This document shows, piece by piece, positions 54,729 through 63,752 of a stretch of 64,000 bases of DNA (its first letter is position 1; every line of letters begins with the position of its first letter). Under the pieces are notes generated by a model. That model ran no database searches. It saw nothing but the letters and a program-made list of their open reading frames with translations, and was not told where the DNA came from. A program made the position numbers and the translations under genes. This DNA comes from an uncultured Campylobacter sp. (lineage in GTDB: Bacteria; Campylobacterota; Campylobacteria; Campylobacterales; Campylobacteraceae), in contig NZ_CAKZTI010000048.1 in the NCBI RefSeq assembly GCF_937921625.1, positions 1-64,000 of the forward strand. Direction: 5' to 3'.

Positions 54729-55943
54729 ATGTTTAAAGAGCGCATTAAATCCCACCACCGCTCCAAACTTTTCGAGAGCGTTTCCGCAAGCGAAAACGAG
54801 CTATTCGACGCGCTGGAGCAGCCCGCCAAAGACAGCGACTGCGTGATCTATCTGCATGTGCCCTTTTGCGACAACATCTGCTCGTTTTGTTCGATGATGC
54901 GCTCCAAACTCGGCGACGAGCTGGACGAATACACTAAATTTTTGATCCGCCAGATCAAAGACTATGGCGAGATGCCCTACTTCGACACTAAAAAGATCAA
55001 AAGTATCTACTTCGGCGGCGGCACGCCGAGCGTCTTTAGCGAGACACACTTCGAAAAGGTTCTGGGCGCGCTGCATAAAAATTTTAAGATCGCAGAGGAC
55101 TGCGAGATCAGCGTAGAGACCACGCTGCATAATTTAGACCTTCAAAAGGCGCTTGCCTTGCAAAGCTTTGGCGTAAACCGCTTTAGCATCGGCGTGCAGA
55201 CCTTCAGTAGGCAGGGGCGCGCGCTTCTAAACCGCGTGCACAAGCCTGCTCGCGCAATCGAGCGACTAAAAGAGCTTAGAGAAAAATTTGACGGCATGCT
55301 CTGCTGCGACATCATCTACAACTTCCCGAACGAAAGCGTAGAGGAAGCGGTCGCGGACGCGCATTACGTAAATGAGCTAGGTCTAGATAGCGCCAGCTTT
55401 TACTCGCTAATGTTTTTCGATGGCTCGGAGCTATCCAAAAAGATCGACAAATCCTACTATGATCTAGAGATCGATAAGAAGCTGCACCACGCTTTCGCAG
55501 AGGCGCTGCTGCAAAGCGGGAATTTCGAGGTTTTGGAGCTTACCAAGCTTGCTCGCAAAGGGCGCGATAACTACGGCTACATCAAGCTAAGCCACAAGGG
55601 TACGGACGTCCTGCCTATCGGCAACGGCGCGGGCGGACACGTAGCGGGCTTCGGAATTTACGGCGTTTCGGGGCACAAGATGATCTCGCGAATCGATGAG
55701 CGCGAAGCAAAATACGGCGTTCTAAGCAATCTATTTCAATACCCGATCGTAAGCTTAAACGAGCTAAAAGAGGCCCTAAGCGCGAGCATTTACGACGAAG
55801 CGGTGCAAAAGCTCAAAGAATTTGAGAGCTGGGGGCTTTTGGAGCTAAAAGATCAAAGATCGATCTTAAACTTGGACGGAATTTTTTGGGGCAACAACAT
55901 CAACGAAGAGATAGCAAACATTATTAGAAAGGATTTTGTATGA
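54729..55943 (+). CDS. hutW: Anaerobic heme-degrading radical SAM enzyme (HutW/ChuW-type)
   Basis: A 404-residue radical SAM protein related to HemN/HemW. The cluster motif is CDNICSFCSMM (about residues 47-57, CxxxCxxC form) after IYLHVPFC, then YFGGGTPSVFS, FGVNRFSIGVQTFS and a C-terminal domain with LPIGNGAGGHVAGFGIYG. HemN-family enzymes share the start; the neighbours and C-terminal domain fit the HutW/ChuW/HmuW group, which opens heme without oxygen to release iron. Heme oxygenase is absent from the operon. It overlaps the flavodoxin gene by four bases. Slightly shorter than typical ChuW. Confidence 0.8.
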   Translation: MFKERIKSHHRSKLFESVSASENELFDALEQPAKDSDCVIYLHVPFCDNICSFCSMMRSKLGDELDEYTKFLIRQIKDYGEMPYFDTKKIKSIYFGGGTPSVFSETHFEKVLGALHKNFKIAEDCEISVETTLHNLDLQKALALQSFGVNRFSIGVQTFSRQGRALLNRVHKPARAIERLKELREKFDGMLCCDIIYNFPNESVEEAVADAHYVNELGLDSASFYSLMFFDGSELSKKIDKSYYDLEIDKKLHHAFAEALLQSGNFEVLELTKLARKGRDNYGYIKLSHKGTDVLPIGNGAGGHVAGFGIYGVSGHKMISRIDEREAKYGVLSNLFQYPIVSLNELKEALSASIYDEAVQKLKEFESWGLLELKDQRSILNLDGIFWGNNINEEIANIIRKDFV

Positions 55944-56443
55944 AAAAAATCGTGCTTTACACCTCACAAACGGGTAACACGAAAAAGGTGGGCGACGCGA
56001 TCGCCGAGCAACTGGGCTGCGAGAGTCTAAATTTCCGCGACTTTGAGGGTGAGGTCGATGACTACGACTTCATAGCTTTAGGCTTTTACGTCGATAAGGG
56101 CGAAGCCGAAGCGAAATTTATGCGCTTTTTACGCAAGATTCACGGCAAGAAGCTTGGCGTTTTTATGACTCTGGGCGCAGAGCCGGACGGCGAGCACTCG
56201 CGCAAGTGTTTGGATAGCTTTGAAGAGGGGCTTAAAGCAAACGACAACGAGATCATAAGGGAGTTTGCCTGCCAGGGCGCGATCGATCCGAATCTACTTG
56301 AAATGATGCGCAAAATGGCGGCCGGCGGCAACTCGCCCCACCCTATTACCCCCGAGCGACTTGCGCGCTGGGCGGAGGCTGCGAAACACCCGGACGAGAA
56401 GGATCTGGCGGACGCAAAAGCAGCATTTGCGGGGATAGAATAA
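55940..56443 (+). CDS. Flavodoxin, likely electron donor for anaerobic heme breakdown
   Basis: A 167-residue flavodoxin-like protein. FMN phosphate loop TSQTGNTKKVGDAIAEQLG at residues 8-26, then FIALGFYVDKGEAEAKFMRFLRKIHGKKLGVFMTLGA with the second FMN segment. In Fusobacterium nucleatum a flavodoxin (HmuF) is encoded with HmuW and reduces the tetrapyrrole product; this gene occupies an equivalent place. Alternatively it only donates electrons to the radical SAM enzyme. Confidence 0.8.
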   Translation: MKKIVLYTSQTGNTKKVGDAIAEQLGCESLNFRDFEGEVDDYDFIALGFYVDKGEAEAKFMRFLRKIHGKKLGVFMTLGAEPDGEHSRKCLDSFEEGLKANDNEIIREFACQGAIDPNLLEMMRKMAAGGNSPHPITPERLARWAEAAKHPDEKDLADAKAAFAGIE

Positions 56444-56455
56444 ATTTTAAAACAA

Positions 56456-56477
56456 GCCGCGCAAACCGATGCGCGGC
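56456..56477 (+). terminator. Possible terminator of the heme operon
   Basis: GCCGCGC and GCGCGGC form a 7-bp GC stem with an 8-base loop, 13 bp after the flavodoxin stop. A T-run is lacking, so termination is uncertain. Confidence 0.4.
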
Positions 56478-57035
56478 GAAGCAAAGCCAGATAAAATTTC
56501 AAACTACTTCACGCGCGATTTGAAAAATTTCGCACTTTTAAATTTAGAGTTAAATTTCATTTCGTGCGCAACAGATCAAATAATGCCGCTGACCTTGCGC
56601 CCCTAATGTGCGCCCTGAACGCGAAAAGCGCTTTTGTAAGCGACTGGTCTGCGAGTGGTGCCGTCATCCAATACACCGCCCGCCATTTTGCGACGGCCTG
56701 AGCGCGAAAAATCTGCTTCTGCGAGCAAGTGGACTGCGAGCGCTGCGGTCGCGATCATCGGCTACCCCTGTCGTCACGCGCCGTAGGTGCCGCCGTCAGG
56801 TGCCGCTCTCCCGCCGCACGATAACCTATCTGCCGCCGCTCATCACCCCGTCACGCGACAACCTGCCGCCGCCAATCTATCCGCCGCGTTGTCGCAGTAC
56901 TGAACCCAAACCGAACCGCTAAATTTTAAATTCTACAAAAGTCTCATCGCGCATAAATTTTAATTCGGCAAATGCGTAAAATTTAGGTAAAATTCCACGC
57001 AAACGCTTTGACGGTCAAAATTTAAAAGGGCGAAG
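56478..57035. other. Intergenic with a GC-rich segment
   Basis: About 560 bp without a recognised gene. From 56590 to 56930 the sequence is GC-rich, arginine/proline-rich in translation and holds a degenerate direct repeat of about 50 bp (starting near 56620 and 56702, with shared pieces CGCGAAAA, CTGCGAG and CGGTCG). No ribosome site or known protein. Confidence 0.45.
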
Positions 57036-57722
57036 ATGACGAATTTCGAATACGCTAGTCGCATTAACGAGGTTGTGGGGCTAGATTTAAGCTTAGATTG
57101 CGAAGAGATCGATCTGCAGGATAAGTTTTACGGACTTTTTCAGTGCTTTATGCCTGAGGACGCGGGCGTGGAGGCGGTGTTTGCGCCGCTGCAAAGTGGC
57201 GCTGAGCTGCAAACGCGCATAATGCCGATATATGCGGTCACGGCGCAGCAAACGCGAGAGGCGTTTGGTCGAGGTGTGGCTCCCGGATATTTTTGCCCGC
57301 CGCAGAATCCGAAATTTGATGACGAAGCGCTTAAGAGCCTAGCTTTAGCGCACGTTCAAAATTTAAAAATTTTCGCCGAGTTTCTCGGCGATGATGAGCT
57401 TTTAGAGATGCTTGAGCAGATAAAATCCGCTCGCGTGCAGGAGAGCTTTGATCTCGCGCATAACAAAGATGGGCTTGCGAACGCCGTCTATGAGGCGATC
57501 ACGGAGTGGATGATAGATTCGCCCAAGCTCGATACGAAGCTATGGGTGCTCGGCGAAGCGTATTATTCGATCGACTGCGACTACCTGCTCTCGGCGTACT
57601 TGCAGTATCCAAACTACGCGCAAAGGCCGCAGGAGGACTTTTTGAAGCCCTACTTCGAGCTGTATCTAGCGGGACGGCAGATCACGTTTGATCGCGGCGA
57701 GGTCGTGGTTTTTACGCGCTAA
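57036..57722 (+). CDS. Cytosolic protein of unknown function
   Basis: A 228-residue acidic protein (FEYASRINEVVGLDLSLDCEEIDLQDKFYGLFQCFMPEDAG..., YEAITEWMIDSPKLDTKLWVLGEAYYSIDCDYLLSAYLQYP). No signal peptide or membrane helix. AAAAGGGCGAAG precedes the ATG, and codon use is like neighbours. No family recognised. Confidence 0.6.
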   Translation: MTNFEYASRINEVVGLDLSLDCEEIDLQDKFYGLFQCFMPEDAGVEAVFAPLQSGAELQTRIMPIYAVTAQQTREAFGRGVAPGYFCPPQNPKFDDEALKSLALAHVQNLKIFAEFLGDDELLEMLEQIKSARVQESFDLAHNKDGLANAVYEAITEWMIDSPKLDTKLWVLGEAYYSIDCDYLLSAYLQYPNYAQRPQEDFLKPYFELYLAGRQITFDRGEVVVFTR

Positions 57723-58157
57723 ATTTACGCAGGCAAAGGAAGCGAATGGGCGCTCACAAAGTGACTAAAATTTGAGCCTTTCAAAAAAAAAAGAAGCGAG
57801 CGACGTCCACGAACGGCTAAAATTTAAGTTCAGCAAGTATGGGCACAAACGCTTATCGCATATCCAAAAAAACCTGCGTCGTAATCAAGCATCTAGCAGG
57901 TTGCCTACGTCGCGTCAAGTCGCTTAAAATATTTCTGCTTTGCGTAGCCGCCGCTTTCAGCGCCTTGCCAGAGCAAAATCTCCACACATCGTTAACATTT
58001 GGATAATTGAATTCCTTCCATCACTCTGCTGTCCTCACTTTGTATGAGGTACCCAAATAATTTACTTGCGCTAACGCTTGCTAGTTATAATTTATCTAAA
58101 TTTTAAAGAGGAATTTTGACGCAGAATTTTATGGAATTTCGCTGCTGCAAATCTCAC
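57723..58157. other. Intergenic with a possible promoter and small transcript
   Basis: About 435 bp. It contains TATAAT on the plus strand at 58086-58091 and, 12 bp later, AAAGAGGAATTTTG. Only a 16-codon frame (TTGACGCAGAAT...) follows before the hairpin at 58158-58179, so any product would be a short RNA or peptide. Function unknown. Confidence 0.35.
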
Positions 58158-58179
58158 AATCGATAAAATTCTATCGATT
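58158..58179. terminator. Hairpin overlapping the DUF333 stop codon
   Basis: AATCGATA and TATCGATT form an 8-bp stem with a 6-base loop. The element overlaps the last codons of the minus-strand DUF333 gene and could end transcripts from either side. Confidence 0.4.
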
Positions 58180-58410
58180 TACGCTCTTAAATTTGCTCAA
58201 ATCGCCGCCTGTTTTATAAAATTCTTCAGCATCGATCATAGTGCCGTCAGGCAGCTTACAAACGGTGTAATCCACGCCGTTGCCGTCTTTGCGGACGATC
58301 AGCTCGCCGCCATTTTTGATACAAAAATCCCCAGCAGCGCTAGCCTCTGCGCTCACCGAAGCGAAAGCGCCCACCGCAAGCGCCACTGCAAAAAATCTCT
58401 TAAAACTCAT
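58171..58410 (-). CDS. DUF333 small secreted protein
   Basis: A 79-residue exported protein with signal peptide (1-26, ending SAEASA). The mature part FCIKNGGELIVRKDGNGVDYTVCKLPDGTMIDAEEFY matches the DUF333 domain (C-NGG-C-PDG-ID-EEF), a short module of unknown function with two cysteines. Not a lipoprotein: no lipobox. AAAGGATTTAAATG gives a ribosome site. Confidence 0.8.
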   Translation of the reverse strand: MSFKRFFAVALAVGAFASVSAEASAAGDFCIKNGGELIVRKDGNGVDYTVCKLPDGTMIDAEEFYKTGGDLSKFKSVNR

Positions 58411-58825
58411 TTAAATCCTTTCGTTTAATTTTGCCCGTTTTTAGGGTTAAGCTTGTATTTTAGGCGCTAGGTACACTAAGCAACCTGCGCCTAAATAAAT
58501 AAACCGCCTTCCTTGAACACCGATAATAGCGTTTTAAATGTTAAATCCTACCTAATAAATCCCAGCAGCGCCAAGTCCGCTCGCCGCTGCAAAATCAAAG
58601 CCATCAGACTTCATCCAATGCAAAATTTAACATCATAAAATTTTGCCTTCAATAAAATTCTAGCAGCGAAATCCAAGCCGCATCAAAACTATTTCTGCCG
58701 TAAAATACCGGCTATAAAAGCGAGAGTTATCACAAATACCAGCTCAGCGACAAGGCAAGCGCGGATCCTAAACAATCTCGTCTATAAGCGCGAGCCGCGT
58801 TCAAACCCTCTAAATTTAACCGCCG
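58411..58825 (-). other. Intergenic, no gene seen
   Basis: About 415 bp between serC and the DUF333 gene, AT-rich with AAATTT tracts. No open frame with a ribosome site. Confidence 0.5.
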
Positions 58826-59902
58826 CTAGCCGTTTTTGCGCGCAAACTCGCTCATAAAGGAGACTAGTTTTTCAACGTCTTCGTAGTTTATCGCGTTGTA
58901 GATCGAGGCGCGGATGCCACCTAAAACGCGGTGTCCTTTAAGCCCGATCATCTCCTTCGCCTCCGCTTGCGCGACGAAGACGGGCTCAAGCGCGGCGTCT
59001 GCGATATTAAAGCTCACATTCATTAGGCTGCGGCTCTCCTTTTGCGCGTGGCCGCGGTAGAAGCCGCCGCTGGCATCGATCGCGCCGTAGAGTAGCGCCG
59101 CTTTGCGCTTGTTGCGCTCGTGCATCGCCGCGAGCCCGCCGATCTCGTCTTTGATCCAGCCGAGCATTAAATTTAGCATGTAAATTCCGAAGGTATTCGG
59201 GGTGTTACTCATCGAGTCCGCGTCCGCCTGCGTCTTGTAGCGCAGGATCATCGGCGTTTTGGGATTTGCGCGATCCAGCAGATCCTTGCGGATCGCTACC
59301 ATCGTAACGCCCGCGGGCCCGCCGTTTTTCTGAATGCCGCCGTAAAACATCCCCACGCTGCTAAGATCCACGGGTCGCGAAAACAGATCGCTCGAGCTAT
59401 CGACCACGAGCGGGCAGCCGCACTGCGGTAGCTGCGGATACTGCGTGCCGTAGATCGTGTTGTTCGAGCAGATGTAGCCGTAGTCCGCGCCGTCAGAGAA
59501 TTTAACCTCCGGGATGCGGTCGAATTTGCTCTCCTCGCTGCTTGCGACCACGCGGTAGTTTATGCCGAGCACGCCCGCTTCCTTGATCGCTTTACTTGTC
59601 CAGTTACCCGTGTTGGCGTATTCTGCGACGCCGCCTGCGTATAGGTTCATCGGCACCTGCGCGAACTGAAGGCTCGCACCGCCTTGTAAAAACAAAATCG
59701 TAAAATCGTCCGAAAAGCCATAGAGATCGCGCACGCTGCTCATCGCGCTATGCAAAACTTCCTCGAAAATTTTAGTGCGGTGCGAGATCTCCATTATCGA
59801 AAATCCGCGCCCTGCGTAGTTTAGCAGCTCCTCTTGCGCCTGCTTTAGCACGCCTAGCGGGATGGTGCTAGGTCCTGCGCTAAAATTTAAAACCCTATCC
59901 AT
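58826..59902 (-). CDS. serC: Phosphoserine aminotransferase
   Basis: PLP enzyme (358 residues) of serine synthesis, also used in vitamin B6 synthesis in some bacteria. [21 protein letters not shown] is the usual start, and [32 protein letters not shown] contains the PLP lysine. ATG 59900-59902 is chosen over an in-frame ATG 25 codons upstream because TCTAAAGGAGGCAAA precedes it and [12 protein letters not shown] is the family start. The upstream reading is part of xseA's end. Confidence 0.95.
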   Translation of the reverse strand: MDRVLNFSAGPSTIPLGVLKQAQEELLNYAGRGFSIMEISHRTKIFEEVLHSAMSSVRDLYGFSDDFTILFLQGGASLQFAQVPMNLYAGGVAEYANTGNWTSKAIKEAGVLGINYRVVASSEESKFDRIPEVKFSDGADYGYICSNNTIYGTQYPQLPQCGCPLVVDSSSDLFSRPVDLSSVGMFYGGIQKNGGPAGVTMVAIRKDLLDRANPKTPMILRYKTQADADSMSNTPNTFGIYMLNLMLGWIKDEIGGLAAMHERNKRKAALLYGAIDASGGFYRGHAQKESRSLMNVSFNIADAALEPVFVAQAEAKEMIGLKGHRVLGGIRASIYNAINYEDVEKLVSFMSEFARKNG

Positions 59903-59912
59903 TTTGCCTCCT

Positions 59913-61079
59913 TTAGATGATTTTTGCGTTTTTGCTGAGCTGCTGTGAGCAAAGGACGAACTCGTCGCCCGCGGCAAGCTCGCCCAAGCTCACCGTTTTG
60001 CCGTCCTTTTGGATTTGAACGAGGTCTTTGGTGATCTCAAAAAATTTCGCCTTTTGCGCCAAAAGCTCATCCTTAGCGCTTAGCGTATGCTCTGCGGCGC
60101 TTAGCTTGGAGCCGATAAAATTTTTAAATTTAAGCTCGAAATTTAAAAGCCCCGCGAGCGAGCCTGAAATTTTTGGCTCGATCGATTTTGATTTAAGCTC
60201 TAAAGCTGCAAGGCTCAGCACGTTTTGTGCGGATGAAATTTTATCTTTTATCAGCCTATCAAACGCGTCGCTTATGCCGTCTAGGCTCTGAAAGATCGCG
60301 CAAATATCGGGCAGCAGGTCGATCATCGCGGCGGTGGGCGTGAGGCTTCGGTGATCGGCTACGAAATCGCTGATGCTAAAATCGATCTCGTGCCCGACCG
60401 CCGAGATGACGGGCGTTTTGGCCGCGTAGATCGCGCGCGCCAAGGTCTCGTCGTTGAAGCACCACAGATCCTCGCGCGAGCCGCCGCCGCGAGCGATTAC
60501 GATCGCATCGTAGCCCTTCTCGTCGGCTACGCGCAATGCGCTTATGATCGAAGCAGGCGCGCCCTCGCCTTGCACTAGCGCGTTATACAGATCGATCTTG
60601 CAAAGCGCGAAGCGGTCCTGTGCCGTGCGAAGCATATCCGCCTGCGCCGCAGAACCCGCGCTCGTGATGATCGCGATGCTTTGGGCAAATTTCGGAAGCT
60701 GTTTTTTGTGCGCGGCATCGAAAAGCCCCTCTTTGCTAAGCTTCTGCTTTAGCGCGGCAAATGCCGCTTCCAGCTCGCCCTCACCGCTTTTGCGGATATT
60801 TGATACCTGAATCTGATATGCGCCCGTTGGGGCGTAGAGCGAGACCTTGCCGCTTACGATGAGTTTATCGCCGACGGCGGGGATAAAATTTATCCGCGTG
60901 GCGTTAAATTTAAACATCGCGCAATCGATTGCCGCGCTCGCGTCTTTGATCGTGAAATACCAGTGCCCGCTCGTACTTTGAATTCTAAGCTTAGATATTT
61001 CGCCCTCGACTTCGACGAAGCTAAAGCTCGTCTCCAAAAGCGTCTTGGCTTGGGCGTTGAGCTCGCTTACGCTAAGCAT
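59913..61079 (-). CDS. xseA: Exodeoxyribonuclease VII large subunit
   Basis: Single-strand DNA exonuclease large subunit (388 residues). OB-fold start [28 protein letters not shown], then the catalytic [19 protein letters not shown] and [27 protein letters not shown] 61077-61079 lies inside the end of ubiE (8-bp overlap). The longer upstream frame would read into ubiE and is rejected. Confidence 0.93.
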   Translation of the reverse strand: MLSVSELNAQAKTLLETSFSFVEVEGEISKLRIQSTSGHWYFTIKDASAAIDCAMFKFNATRINFIPAVGDKLIVSGKVSLYAPTGAYQIQVSNIRKSGEGELEAAFAALKQKLSKEGLFDAAHKKQLPKFAQSIAIITSAGSAAQADMLRTAQDRFALCKIDLYNALVQGEGAPASIISALRVADEKGYDAIVIARGGGSREDLWCFNDETLARAIYAAKTPVISAVGHEIDFSISDFVADHRSLTPTAAMIDLLPDICAIFQSLDGISDAFDRLIKDKISSAQNVLSLAALELKSKSIEPKISGSLAGLLNFELKFKNFIGSKLSAAEHTLSAKDELLAQKAKFFEITKDLVQIQKDGKTVSLGELAAGDEFVLCSQQLSKNAKII

Positions 61080-61800
61080 CGTCGCTCTTCCGCACGATTT
61101 TCTCCGCGATGAAAAGCGTGCTGACGTCGAAGCTGAAGCCCTTTTGCACGCGCAGCTCAAAGCCCGCATTTTTGAGCTTTTCGCTAAAGCTCGCGGCGTC
61201 TAGGAAGCTACCGATGGAGCTTGGCAGATACTCGTAGGCTTCTTTATTTTTCGAGATAAAGGCGCCGATTTTGGGCAAAATTTTGCTCACGTAAAAATCT
61301 CTGATTTTAAACGCGAGCCCGCCGCTTGCGGCTTTGGTAAATTCCAAAACCACGAGCGAGCCGCCCGGTTTGATGATCCGATTAAACTCCGCAAGCGCCG
61401 CGTCCAGCTCCACGACGTTTCTTATGCCATAGCTGATGCTTAAAATATCCACGCTCGCGTCATCCAACGTCGTAGCGCCCGCGGTTGCCTTGATAAACTC
61501 GCAGCCAGGAAATTTTTGCCTCGCTACCTCAAGCATCCCCTCGCTAGGATCGATCCCCACGATCCGCTCGATCTGCACGCCGCGCTGCGCCGCGCCGTCG
61601 CGCCATGAGCTTATCATATCGCCCGTACCACACGCGACGTCGGCGATACTCACGAGCTTTCCTTTAAGCTTTTCAAGCGTCAGTTCGACCGCTTTTTTGC
61701 GCCACGAAACGTCCACGCCGAAGCTGATGGCGCGGTTTGCCAGATCGTAGGTAGGCGCGATCTCATCGAACATCTTTATAATTTTTTCCTGTTTTTGCAC
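61072..61800 (-). CDS. ubiE: Demethylmenaquinone methyltransferase UbiE/MenG
   Basis: SAM-dependent C-methyltransferase (242 residues) of menaquinone synthesis. FDEIAPTYDLANRAISFGVDVSWRK and IADVACGTGDMISSW are family hallmarks, with ISYGIRNVVE and PGGSLVVLEF later. In Campylobacter this serves menaquinone, the respiratory quinone. Heads the ubiE-xseA-serC operon. Confidence 0.93.
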   Translation of the reverse strand: MQKQEKIIKMFDEIAPTYDLANRAISFGVDVSWRKKAVELTLEKLKGKLVSIADVACGTGDMISSWRDGAAQRGVQIERIVGIDPSEGMLEVARQKFPGCEFIKATAGATTLDDASVDILSISYGIRNVVELDAALAEFNRIIKPGGSLVVLEFTKAASGGLAFKIRDFYVSKILPKIGAFISKNKEAYEYLPSSIGSFLDAASFSEKLKNAGFELRVQKGFSFDVSTLFIAEKIVRKSDDA

Positions 61801-61809
61801 GGGCTTTCC

Positions 61810-63228
61810 TTATTCGTATGCTTTGATTTTACGCAGCGATCTTTTCAGCGCGCGCAAAAGAGCCTCTTTTTCATTTAAAATTTTTTCCTCCAGCTCGGCG
61901 CGGCGATCGTTTAGGCGGGCGTCCAGAGCCAGCAGATACGCAAACGCGACGCCGCTTTTATCGCTTGCTTTTTGATAGATCGCGATGAAATTTTGCCATA
62001 CGCTGATATCTTGCAGCGCGCCGAAATCCTCGCAGGCGGCCTTGGTGCGTTTAAACAGCTCCCTGACGCAGCCTTCATCAAAGCTTCTTGCAAAAATTTC
62101 AAGCGCGTATCGCAGCCTCTTTAGCCCTATGCGCACGTCGTGAAATGCCTGCAGAGATGAGCCTTGCTTTAAATTTTTTAGCTCTGCGCGCAAGCTTTTA
62201 ATCAGCTTGCAAAGGCGGGCGGAGGCGAACTTTTTTGAAATTTTTTCATATTCGCTGCGTGCGTAGATACCATCCGCGCCGCTTAGAAAGCCGCTAATAG
62301 CGCCGCTTAAATCTGCAAATTCCGAACTAGAAAGAAATTCTAAAATTTTATCCTCCGAGCGCTTTGCGATAAGATTTAGCTGCTGCAAAAAGCTCGCAGG
62401 CGCGTCGTCGGCTTTTAAAAACTCCGCAAAAACGTGAAGGTCTCGCAGCTGATTGCTGCGGCTCATAAATTCTGCGAGGAGTTTTAAAATTTCATCCTTT
62501 TTTTCAGCTTCGAAAAGCGGCGCGGATAGCTTCAAAACGGCTCTAAATTTACGAATCTGCACGCGCAGCTCGTGAAGCGCTTCGGGGGCTAGGCTTTTTT
62601 GATATTCGCTCTTTGCGCCGCACGCCCTCGTCCACGCTAGCTCAAGCGCCAAACGCGCGAGCTTAACGCTGTCCGCATAGGGCGGCGCGAAAAATTTAAC
62701 TCGGCTAAATTTTTTAAAAACACTGCGGGCGTGCGCGAAATCAAGCGAGCGCGGCGGGATACCGTAGCGCGCCAGATAGCGGCTTTTGTAGCGATAATCG
62801 TCGGTGATCTCGCAAAAATCGGTGCTGCCGAAGGTTTTTGCAAAATCAAAATTTGCGCTTGCCGCCTCGCTTTGAAATTTCGCTCGTAAAATCACGAGCG
62901 TGCTTAGCTCGCCGCCGTAAAGCTCTAGCCAAAACTCCGCTTCGTCACTGGCAAAGCCGTAACGGTTCTTTTGCACGACTCGGGCGATCCTGCTTTTTAA
63001 AGCCTCTTTGAAATCATCTTTTGAAATTTTAAAATTTAGAGTTTGTCTGTCAAGATCCTCTTTTTTATGGTGCAAAGAGCATTCGTCGTTTTGGCGGATG
63101 TAGTAAATTTCGGGATAGAACGAAGTATAAAACCAAGCGATCTTTACCTTGCGACATTTCAGCCCCGCACGCTCTAGCGTCCGCAGAATCGAATCGTCGC
63201 TCAATAAAAATTTACGCTTAGTTTGCAT
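61810..63228 (-). CDS. CHAD-domain protein with CYTH-like N-terminus
   Basis: A 472-residue protein. The N-terminal part (1-185) resembles a CYTH triphosphate-tunnel domain, but its start, MQTKRKFLLSDDSIL, is a weak match. The C-terminal part (about 210-460) is a CHAD domain with conserved histidines in HELRVQIRKFRAVLKL and FHDVRIGLKRLRYALEIF. CHAD proteins bind polyphosphate. A role in polyphosphate handling is inferred. Just upstream of ubiE on the same strand (10-bp gap). Confidence 0.75.
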   Translation of the reverse strand: MQTKRKFLLSDDSILRTLERAGLKCRKVKIAWFYTSFYPEIYYIRQNDECSLHHKKEDLDRQTLNFKISKDDFKEALKSRIARVVQKNRYGFASDEAEFWLELYGGELSTLVILRAKFQSEAASANFDFAKTFGSTDFCEITDDYRYKSRYLARYGIPPRSLDFAHARSVFKKFSRVKFFAPPYADSVKLARLALELAWTRACGAKSEYQKSLAPEALHELRVQIRKFRAVLKLSAPLFEAEKKDEILKLLAEFMSRSNQLRDLHVFAEFLKADDAPASFLQQLNLIAKRSEDKILEFLSSSEFADLSGAISGFLSGADGIYARSEYEKISKKFASARLCKLIKSLRAELKNLKQGSSLQAFHDVRIGLKRLRYALEIFARSFDEGCVRELFKRTKAACEDFGALQDISVWQNFIAIYQKASDKSGVAFAYLLALDARLNDRRAELEEKILNEKEALLRALKRSLRKIKAYE

Positions 63229-63276
63229 ACCCGCTCCAAAAATAAAGTGGGTAATAATAGCAGAAAATTCTTTAAA

Positions 63277-63687
63277 CTATCTACACTTTTCGCAGTCTTC
63301 GACCGTAGCCGTGATATTTAGCTTGCGGATGAAATTGCCCGCTTTGCGCTCGATGTTTTTTAAAACGTCCTTATTAAAGGCATCATCCATGAAAAGATCC
63401 GTGACATTGCCGCATTTTTCGCATACGACGTGGATGTGCGGCATCTGATAAATGTCGTAGCGACTCTTTTTATTCGGCGCATTGACCTCGACTACGACGC
63501 CTTCGTCGAGCAGGGTGTTTAAATTTTTATAAACCGTCGCTAGCGAAATGGATGGATAGTCCTCCTTGATCCCCTCGTATAGGTCATCTATACTTGGATG
63601 TTCGTGGCGATCCAGCACCTTTAGGATGCACAATCTTTGAGGAGTTGCTTTCAAACCGCAAGTTTTGAGTAGTTCTACGTGGCTCAT
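63277..63687 (-). CDS. perR: Peroxide-responsive Fur-family repressor PerR
   Basis: Fur-superfamily repressor (136 residues). Winged helix with KATPQRLCILKVLDRHEHPSIDDLYEGI and YPSISLATVYKNLNTLLDEG, metal-sensing HIHVVCEKCGN and C-terminal CEKC zinc site. Its length and sequence fit Campylobacter PerR rather than the longer Fur. It represses peroxide defence genes such as katA and ahpC. The region 63688-63752 between it and dxs is AT-rich and contains several near-palindromes (GATAATATC at 63714-63722) that could be an autoregulatory operator. Confidence 0.88.
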   Translation of the reverse strand: MSHVELLKTCGLKATPQRLCILKVLDRHEHPSIDDLYEGIKEDYPSISLATVYKNLNTLLDEGVVVEVNAPNKKSRYDIYQMPHIHVVCEKCGNVTDLFMDDAFNKDVLKNIERKAGNFIRKLNITATVEDCEKCR

Positions 63688-63752
63688 TTTTGTCCTTCAA
63701 AAAATTTTAAAGTGATATTATCAAATTTTACTTTAAACAAAGTTGATATTAA

